A stretch of 64,000 bases of DNA from Septoria linicola (lineage: Eukaryota > Ascomycota > Dothideomycetes > Mycosphaerellales > Mycosphaerellaceae): positions 3,286,001-3,350,000 of the forward strand of contig CP099419.1 of NCBI GenBank assembly GCA_024114885.1, given 5' to 3'. Within the stretch, counting starts at the first letter, position 1. Every line of letters begins with the position of its first letter. The notes under the pieces were generated by a model that saw nothing but the letters and a program-made list of their open reading frames with translations, searched no databases and was not told where the DNA came from. The translations under genes and the position numbers were made by a program. Shown one piece after another: positions 55,684 through 64,000 of the stretch.

Positions 55684-55961
55684 TGTTAAGAATGTATCCT
55701 AGATAGTTAGTCTAGATATAGACTTCTAAGTATAGTTCTGGATACCTAAGGCATCCACCTAAGGCTTAGTAAGAGGTATATCTTACTTCTCTCTCTTCTC
55801 TTCTTAGATAACTAACTTAATTAACTTTGTATTTAGTTCCTAGCATATTGCTACTACACTGTATGTATAAGTCAGTTTAAGATTAATCCCCTATTCTTCT
55901 TTACTACGCTATACCCTCCTTAATATTATATAGTATCTATAAACGCTCTCTACTTTTAATA
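55684..55961 (+). repeat. Copia LTR C (3' LTR of element 2)
   Basis: 278 bp, starting TGTTAAG and finishing TTTTAATA (CA end changed to TA). Confidence 0.92.
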
Positions 55962-58900
55962 TCCTATTCCTTTTAGCTTTAACATATATAGCTGATTCTA
56001 GTCTCTTATAGCTTACTTTAGCCTATAGAGACTCCTTAGAACTTATAAGACTATACTAGTTAGTAGGTTAATACCTAGTAGTAGGATTATATAGATGTCC
56101 TTATATAGGGTACTCTCTATAAATATATTGTTTATATCTACTTAATACAGAACTAGGTCCTTCTTATAGACTATAGCTATGAATCCTCTTAGAGTATCCT
56201 ACCTAACTATAGAGGCAAAAGTCTCTATATAGTCTACTCTATACTTTTAGGAGAACTCTCTTATAACTAGTCTTACCTTAAACTTTTTAATAGCTCTACT
56301 AAGCTTTCTCTTAATATTAAAGACCTATCTTAAAATAACTAGGTTAGCCCCTTTTAGTAAGACTACTATAGTCTAGGTGTTATTACTTATAAGTATATCT
56401 AGCTCCTTCTAAATAGTTTCTTACTAGAGATAACCCTACTTAAGATTACTTACTATTTCCTTATAGTTCCTTAGGATTAGAACCTCTTATTTATATATTC
56501 CTACTTCTTTAGTAGCTAAGAATATAATCTCTTTAACTTCCTTTAAGAATTCTAGGTCCTATAGGATACCTAGGTTAATAGAGCTTATAGCTAAGAAGAA
56601 AGCCTAATACTCTAGGAGCATTTCCTTATCTAGCTAACTATTCTAATCTAGCTTAAGCCTAATTAGCTTTAGCTTCTAGTTAAATCTATTAAGTTCTTAG
56701 GATACTTTCCTCTTTCTAAGAGTTTACCTTAAGGCTGTCTACTCCTAATCTACCTCTATAGTTTCTTAAATAGAATTCTTAGATTCTTTCTTAACTTTCC
56801 TTTAGTCTAGGAATTTTCTATACTCTCCTACATCTTCTAGTAGAGGTAGAAGTTATATAAAGAGTTTCTTTCTTTTCTAAACCTATACTAATAGCTAAGG
56901 AGGAGGAGGCTTCTACTAGCCTAGACTAGGAGCACCTAGGGTACTCCTACTAGCTTATAGAGTAGGCTAGCTAATAGTTCTTAGCCTTCTAATAGGTCTT
57001 CTTTCTAGAGCTAAACTAGGAAGATTCTTGATCTTGATATTTAAGTCTAATTCTCTACCTAGCTTATCTTTAAAGAAGATTATATTAGTGTACTACTTAA
57101 TAGCCTTTATATCTAGCTCCTAGAACTTCTATACCTTTACTATATTATTATAGTATCTAATAAATATAGTATCCTTTCCTCTATTTATTAGTTTATTACT
57201 CCTTACCTACTAAGGCTATACTCTTGTATCTATATATACTATAGCTCTATATCCCTATACCTTGAGGTAGGAGACTATTAGTTTGATCCTATTAAAAGCT
57301 TTATTAGGTAAGAGCTTGAATCCCTTAATATTAGGTCTATTTAGAAGCTTGTTCCTTATATATACCTATACTTTAAGAGCTTCTAGCTAAAACTTAATAG
57401 GTATCTTACTTTCTTTAAGCATTGCTCTAATAGAGGCCTCTAATATTTAGATAGACCTCTCAACTACTCTATTCTAGAGTGAATTATAGGCCTTAGTTAG
57501 CTTAAGGGTAATTCTAAAGTCCTTCTCCTACTATTTAATTAAAGTAGTAATCTCTCTAGTATTGTTAGCTCTTATAGACTTAAGGAGTGCTACTAACTAC
57601 CTTTCTACCTTAATCCTCTAGTTCTGAAGAGTAGTTAGTATATCTAATCTAGCCTTAAGTAGAAATGCCTATTTCTTTCTTAAGAAGTTATTAATAATCT
57701 TAAGCTACTATATAAAACCTTTTACTAATAATAGTAATAGTCTATAGATATCTACTAATATAAGGGCTAATCTTTCAGGTCTTCTCTTAATAGACTTACC
57801 TAGGTGTTTCTTTATCTTACCTATTATATAGATCCTATACTTATACTCTTCCTAGTTAGGAATTAGAATTCTTTCTTTTAGGTTAGTAACTTTATAAAGA
57901 TTTAAGAGTAACCCTCTTCTAAAGTATATAAATCTTCTATACTATAGCTCCTACTGTTTTAGATCCTTCTCTAATAGGGCAGTATAGGCATTATTAACCT
58001 CTATAGGATTATATAGTAAGTAATATAACTTTTCCTATAAGAGAGGTAATATCTTACTAATAAATAGAACACCTCTAACTAGCTTAGTCTTTATAACTGT
58101 TTAGCTATCTAGGGAGGTAAGAGTGAAATCAGGCTTCTAGACTCTAAATTGCTTACTAAACTAATTCTATAATATAAGATTTACTCTAAGATTAGGAACA
58201 AATAGTACCCTATTAAGTAGAACTTCTCCTCCTAAGATTCCCTTTATCTATACTAGTCTAGAGTAGGTTATATAGAGGTATCCTCCTCCTACCTTAATCT
58301 ATACTTTCTTCCTTAGTAGCTTTACTAATCTAAAGAAGGATAGTTAGTTAGTTATATAGGATAAGGTATAGGAATCTAAGAGCTATTCTTAGAGTAATAA
58401 CTTGCCTTTAGCCTTAATTATAGAATAGGCTAACTTATCTTAGTTATTATCTTCTAATAGGGAATCATTATTGCTTCTAGAACTAGAGTAAGTTCTAGAA
58501 TTAGAACTAGAACTAGACTCCTAGGCTGAAAATCCTTTCTTTAGAAGCTTTCTAGACTTTTCTATCCTTTGAAGCTACTTGCCTATTTTCTAGATAACCT
58601 TCTTTAGCTTATTATATAATAATAACTTATAGACAGCTTTCTTAATATATCTAGTATTCCTTAGTAAAGGGGATCTTCTAACCCTCCCTCTAAGGAATAA
58701 TCCCTAAGAGTCCTTCTAGTTCTTAGTACTATTTCTCTACTAGGACAGTTTCTTAGTAGTAGGGAGGTTAGGACAATCCTTTAACTAGTGCTTCTCTTTC
58801 TTATAGAGCTAGTATATTAGTAGGGACTTTCTTTAGTAAGGCTGCCTAGAATAGAATATAGCTAGACCTATATCTATCTTATCTAGATTGTCTCTTACCT

Positions 58901-59956
58901 CTTAGGACTTAAGTAGAAGGAGAATAGTATCTATATCTAAGGATAGTTAGGTTATAATAGTATCCTTAGCTACTTAGTATAATATAGGTAGGGACTATAG
59001 GAGATATTTTAGCCTTTTCTCTTAGCTCTAGTAGTAGGCTTCCTAAGGATTAATCTTAGTAATCCTCTTACCTAGGCCTCTAAGGTATCTCTATGCTTCC
59101 CTAATTATCTTATTAGGTAACATCCTAAATATAATAAACTACTTAATTAGACCTATAGTATAGGACTTTAGGACTCTATTATACTTGTTCTAGAGAATCA
59201 CCTATATCTTAGCTGCTAGTATAGTAACATACTATATCTCTAGCTCTATCTTATTATCTTTACTAATACTGTATCTAATACTAAACCTATATACTACATT
59301 ATCTTTTAAGAAGTGTTGATTCTAAGTAATATATATCTGAAGACTAGTGTCCTACTAAACTATATATAGGTTCCCTCTAATAATTAGTTAGCTAATTGCC
59401 TAGAACTAGTCCTTTCCTTCTAGCTTGTCTATCTATAGCTTGAACTATCTCTTCTAGTTAGTTCTGTCTAGGATTAGAATCCTTTAGCTCTTCTTGTCCT
59501 CTTAGTCTATTATAGAAATAGGTAAATAGAATAAATAATTAGTAGAATACTTTAGACTAGCTAAGGATTCTAGAGAAGGGTAATTTCTTATAGTAGGGAG
59601 ACTAGCTCTAAGAGACAGGGATTCCTCGTATTTAGGAAATTACTAAGACTTAGATCTTTCTCTCTTAGTAGAGTTTCTATTACTAGGTAGTAGGAAGGCT
59701 AAGTGGCCTCTTCTAACTCTAGTGATACTAGGTATAATAGTAGAGAACTAGGCAGGTATTAATAAAGTAGAAATACACTACTGTCTTATAGAGATCTTTA
59801 CTAACTTATATACTACTAGGTGTAAACTAGCTTCGTTAGTAATATAGTTAGGGAAACTTCTAGGCCCTAAATGTTTTCTACAAACTATAAGGGATACAAG
59901 TAACCTATACTAATATAGGTTGCTCCTATTTAGTATATAAACCCGGGCTTATAACC

Positions 59957-60234
59957 TATTAAAAGTGGAGAGCGTTTATAGATACTATATAATATTAAGG
60001 AGGGTATAGCGTAGTAAAGAAGAATAGGGGATTAATCTTGAACTGACTTATATATATAGTATAGTAGTAATATGCTAGGAACTAAATATAAAGTTAATTG
60101 AGTTAGTTATCTAAGAAGAGAAGAAAGAGAAGCAAGATATACCTCTTACTAAGCCTTAGGTAGATACCTTAGGTATCTAGAACCATGCTTAGAAGTCTAT
60201 ATCTAGACTGACTATCTAGGATATATTCTTAATA
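59957..60234 (-). repeat. Copia LTR D (5' LTR of element 1)
   Basis: 278 bp, with both terminal dinucleotides altered by transitions (TATTAAAAG ... CTTAATA). Confidence 0.92.
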
Positions 60235-60790
60235 TAACCCCTAATATAATCTTAGATTAGCTATAGAGGCGTACTTATCGTATACGAGTCGATAGTAGCT
60301 TAGATAAGTAGACCTATAGCGATACTTTTAAAAATATTAAGGTTAGAGAAGCCTATAAGTTTTTTAAGGACTTAAAGTATATACTAACTATATATATAGT
60401 AGTAATAAGTAAGATAGGCGAAGGCGAAGAGCTTAACTTTCTTCTTTCTAAGTTCTAATAGTTCTTCGATATTCTAAACCTAATAGAGAAGATAAGGAGT
60501 AAGCTAGTAGATAGCGTAGAGTATACGATTAAGCTACGTCTAGGTACCGTTCTATCTTTTAGGCTACTATATTACTAGTTAGGTAAGGAGCTAGAGGAAC
60601 TAAAGAAGTACCTTACTATAGGCCTTAAGCACGATTAGATCGAGTATAGCGTTAGCGAGGCGAGTATACCTATTCTATTCGTACTAAAGAAAGATAGTAA
60701 GCTAAGGCTATATATCGACTACTAAGGGTTAAACGAAATTACTATTAAGAATAGGTACCTACTCTCCTTAATTAGTAAGATACTAGATAG
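60235..60790 (+). mobile_element. Gypsy reverse transcriptase fragment (continues the 45-kb element)
   Basis: The plus strand reads, through stops, IPILFVLKKDSKLRLYIDY then GLNEITIKNRYLLSLISKILD, the start of a Ty3/Gypsy RT. It starts directly after Copia element 1 and shares the taacc target duplication with 47,627-47,631, so it is the continuation of the same Gypsy copy. It is cut at 60,790 by element 3. Confidence 0.8.
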
Positions 60791-61068
60791 TATTAAAAGT
60801 AGAGGGCGTTTGTAGATACTATATAATATTAAGGAGGGTATAGCGTAGTAAAGAAGAATAGGGGATCAATCTTGAACTGACTTATATACATAGTGTAGTA
60901 GTAATATGCTAGGAACTAAATACAAAGTTGATTGAGTTGGTTATCTAAGAAGAGAAGAGAGAGAAGCAAGATATACCTCTTACTAAGCCTTAGGTAGATG
61001 CCTTAGGCATCTAGAACTATGCTTAGAAGTCTATATCTAGACTAACTATCTAGGATACATTCTCAACA
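60791..61068 (-). repeat. Copia LTR E (3' LTR of element 3)
   Basis: 278 bp, starting TATTAAAAG and ending CTCAACA. It keeps more CA/TG dinucleotides than LTR A or D. Confidence 0.92.
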
Positions 61069-64000
61069 CTCCTACTCATGCTATATAGTTAGATCTTTTA
61101 ATAGATTATCTATAGTACTCAAATGCTAGTCCTAATCTTAATTAGTTATTAAGTACTTGCTTTTTAGACTAATAACTAGACAGCACTAACTGTTAATCTA
61201 ATAAACTTTCTATACTACTATCTCCTACAAAAAGGCAAAAAGAAATGCCTTCTACAAGATCTTCCTCCTCTCTTATATAGGAGTAGATTATTTAGGATAT
61301 AGACTATCTAGTAAGTTGCCCCTATCCTTTCTTATAGCTAATTCTAATAGCTTCCTAGATTCCTTATAGCCTAGTCCCTTACTTAGTTACATTCTATACA
61401 GCTTCTTAGTTCCCTAATAGTCTTTAGAGTATACTATTCTTAGCTATAGGGATCTTATATTAAGCTAGGGAGTAGAGTGACTATATACTAGTAGAGGAGA
61501 TAATAGCTACTATAGAGGAGGTCTTTAACATTAACTAGTACTTGGCCTTAGGGGGTGTCTAGTTCAGCTAGGTGCTATATAGTAATATTATAGTTAGTAA
61601 TAGGTCTAATATTAGTAAGAGCATTTAGGACTTTATAAAGTCTAACTAAGGAGGAGTCAAGTAACTAAAATCTTTCTTTTAGACTCCTCTTAGTTCAGCT
61701 CCAAGGCTTGGAGTTATCTTTTATACATCTCTTATACAAGGCAGAGCTGCCTTATAAACTCCTAAAACTGTAGTCTATTCTTTAGCTTAGTAAGACTATC
61801 TACTACTATCTCTTTTATGTTTACATATTCTATAGAGATAAGTCTATTCTACTAGAGCTTTCTTACAGCATTATATAAGATATTAATATGTTTAGACTTG
61901 TTATAAACATATAAGTCCTTGACTAGAGTAAGGGTAGCTTAGTTATTACCTTTTAGCTAAATTAGCCTGATTCTAGTAATAGTTTCCTAGTTACTAAGGA
62001 TCCTTAGTTAGTAAGAACATTCTCCTACTAACTCTAGGTATCTAAGCTCTCTTAAAAGAGTACTAAGGAACTATAACTGTTTTATATATACTCCTATAGC
62101 TATGTATTTAGCTTCTATTATAGATATAGCTATAGATTTCTACTTCTTACTTATCTAGGAGATTAGTACACTATAAAGGAAGAAGATATATCTAAGGATT
62201 GAGACTCTATTAGTCTTGTCTATTATATAGTTAGAGTCTATATATCTAGTAAGGCAGCCTTAACTATTCCTTAAGTATCTTAGACTAAGGTCTAGGTTTG
62301 ATCTTAGGTATCTAGTTAGCTTCTTTAGAGCCTTTATATATCCTACTATTAGATTACTAATATAGGAGCTTAATCTTCTAAGGGCAAATAAAATATCTAG
62401 TCTTATAATAGTTGTAAGCTATATCTATGTTCTAATAATGGATTAGTACTCCTATTTGTTATACCTTTTATTATTTAGTCTAGTAGGCTTTAGACTTTCA
62501 TAGCTATCTATTAGTAAAAGAGTTAGTAATATAGTCTCTTAACCTATTCCTATCTTAGCTAGGTTCTCTTAGATATAGTACTTCTAGTTAAGTTTTAGCT
62601 AGCCTTACTATCTGTTTCTTATTAGTCTTATTCTAAGAATCTTGTCTAGTTCTCTAAGATCTTTGATCTTAAAGACCTTACTAAGTTAGTCTTTGAACTA
62701 GAGGACATCTTCTAGTCTCTCTATAGTAATAGGTATATTATTAATATAGATTAGGATTATTAGGTCTTTCCTTTTCTTATAGATTAGAAGACATAGGTCT
62801 ACTTCTAATTGTCTAAATCCTATTCCTTTTAGCTTTAACATATATAGCTGATTCTAGTCTCTTATAGCTTACTTTAGCCTATAGAGACTCCTTAGAACTT
62901 ATAAGACTATACTAGTTAGTAGGTCAACACCTAGTAGTGGGATTATATAGATGTCCTTATATAGGGTGCTCTCTATAAATGCATTATTCATATCTACTTA
63001 GTATAGAACTAGGTCCTTCTTATAGACTACAGCTATAAATCCTCTTAGAGTATCCTACCTAACTATAAGAGTAAAAGTTTCTATATAGTCTACTCTATAC
63101 TTTTAGGAGAACCCTCTTATAACTAGTCTTACCTTGAACTTTTTAATGGCTCTACTAAGCTTTCTCTTAACATTAAAGACCTATCTTGAGGTGACTAGGT
63201 TAGCCCCTTTTAGTAGGACTACTATAGTCTAGGTGTTATTACTTGCAAGTGTATCTAGCTCCTTCTAAATAGCTTCTTACTAGAGATAACCCTACTTAGG
63301 ATTACTTACTACTTCCTTGTAGTTCCTTAGGATTAGAACCTCCTATTTGTGCATTCCTGCTTCTTTAGTAGCTAAGAATATAATCTCTTTAACTTCCTCT
63401 AAGAATTCTAGGTCCTATAGGATACCTAGGTTAATAGAGCTTATAGCTAAGAAGAAAGCCTAATACTCTAGGAGCATTTCCTTATCTAGCTAACTATTCT
63501 AATCTAGCTTAAGCCTAATTAGCTTTAGCTTCTAGTTAAATCTATTAAGTTCTTAGGATACTTTCCTCTTTCTAAGGGTTTGCCTTAGGGCTGTCTACTC
63601 CTAATCTACTTCTATAGTTTCTTAGATAGAATTCTTAGATTCTTTCTTAACTTTCCCTTAGTCTAGGAATTTTCTATACTCTCTTATATCTTCTAGTAGA
63701 GGTAGAAGTTATATAAAGAGTTTCTTTCCTTCCTAAACCTATACTAATAGCTAAGGGGGAGGAGGCTTCTACTAGCCTAGACTAGGAGCACCTAGGGTAC
63801 TCCTACTAGCTTGTAGAGTAGGCTAGCTAATAGTTCTTAGCCTTCTAATAGGTCTTCTTTCTAGAGCTAAACTAGGGAGATTCTTAATCTTGATATTTAA
63901 GTCTAATTCTCTACCTAGCTTATCTTTAAAGAAGATTATATTAGTATGCTACTTAATAGCCTTTATATCTGGCTCCTAGAACTTCTATACCTTTACTATA
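60791..64000 (-). mobile_element. Copia retrotransposon, element 3 (antisense, runs off the window)
   Basis: LTR E followed by the same antisense 3' internal region as element 1: RNase H, then RT, then integrase side by 64,000. It lacks the element 2 insertion, so it shows the intact insertion site at about 62,815-62,826. The 5' half and second LTR lie beyond the window. Confidence 0.9.

Larger units (their letters stand above)
49663..55961 (+). mobile_element. Copia retrotransposon, element 2 (sense, nested in element 1)
   Basis: Complete 6,299-bp copy with 278-bp LTRs and target duplication tccta (49,658-49,662 and 55,962-55,966). The uninterrupted homologous site at about 62,815-62,826 in element 3 reads taaatcctattc. 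Domains seen through stops on the plus strand: CCHC knuckle at about 51,083-51,127; GAG-pre-integrase with a RFAHFERGLLLNLYKVT segment near 51,960-52,020; integrase; RT from about 53,560 (KKFKARLVIRGFS); and RNase H near 54,560-54,700 (KKQKSIATSIIEAKYIAIG). Catalytic RT Asp codons read Asn-Asn at 54,011-54,016. All domains are interrupted by in-frame stops, so it is inactive. Confidence 0.93.
47632..60234 (-). mobile_element. Copia retrotransposon, element 1 (antisense, interrupted by element 2)
   Basis: Bounded by 278-bp LTRs (47,632-47,909 and 59,957-60,234) and by the 5-bp target duplication taacc (47,627-47,631 and 60,235-60,239). The internal region reads on the minus strand in Copia order: gag, integrase, RT, RNase H. 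It is split at 49,662/55,967 by element 2. Removing that insertion and one copy of its target duplication leaves 6,299 bp, exactly the length of element 2. Many frames are closed by stops and transition changes, so it is inactive. Confidence 0.92.

Overview
This is nuclear DNA of a filamentous ascomycete (Pezizomycotina). A plant-associated Dothideomycete is my inference, not a proof. The evidence is short GT-AG introns of about 40-110 nt with CTAAC or CTGAC branch sites, fungal-only families (Zn2Cys6 regulators, DUF3533/SNG1, Abp2, HookA), and transposons carrying C-to-T/G-to-A damage of the RIP type.

The first 45 kb is gene-rich. It holds, in order: an HD-domain hydrolase; an SNG1-like membrane protein; a CTF1-like Zn2Cys6 regulator; a dynamin-like (SLIP-GC type) GTPase; a small membrane protein; an M1 aminopeptidase; a PUF RNA-binding protein; a probable low-complexity protein; GAPDH; an S10 carboxypeptidase; and a coiled-coil protein with a C-terminal zinc cluster. 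A disturbed patch follows at 27.5-33.3 kb: an alpha/beta-hydrolase fragment, a broken polyol dehydrogenase, a degenerate repeat, a small secreted cysteine-containing protein and a damaged MFS transporter. Then come Abp2, HookA, a Myb/SANT protein and tubulin cofactor B (Alf1). These are mostly independent housekeeping genes. I see no secondary-metabolite cluster. Two copies of one roughly 0.5-kb degenerate repeat lie in opposite orientation at 3.5-4.0 and 29.4-29.9 kb and bracket about 25 kb of genes.

At 44,965 the sequence changes abruptly into a transposon block that fills the rest of the window. A strongly degenerate Gypsy-type element (gag-like region, then RT) is split by a 6,299-bp Copia element in antisense. 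That element is itself split by a second 6,299-bp Copia in sense orientation. A third, antisense Copia interrupts the Gypsy RT and runs off the end. Both complete Copia insertions have 278-bp LTRs and 5-bp target duplications (taacc and tccta). All coding capacity here has been destroyed: Trp to stop, Cys to Tyr and Asp to Asn changes at conserved positions.

Several otherwise convincing genes contain a single-base frame break, three of them in A/T homopolymers. These may be residual sequencing errors or true decay, and should be resolved from reads before those genes are called pseudogenes.
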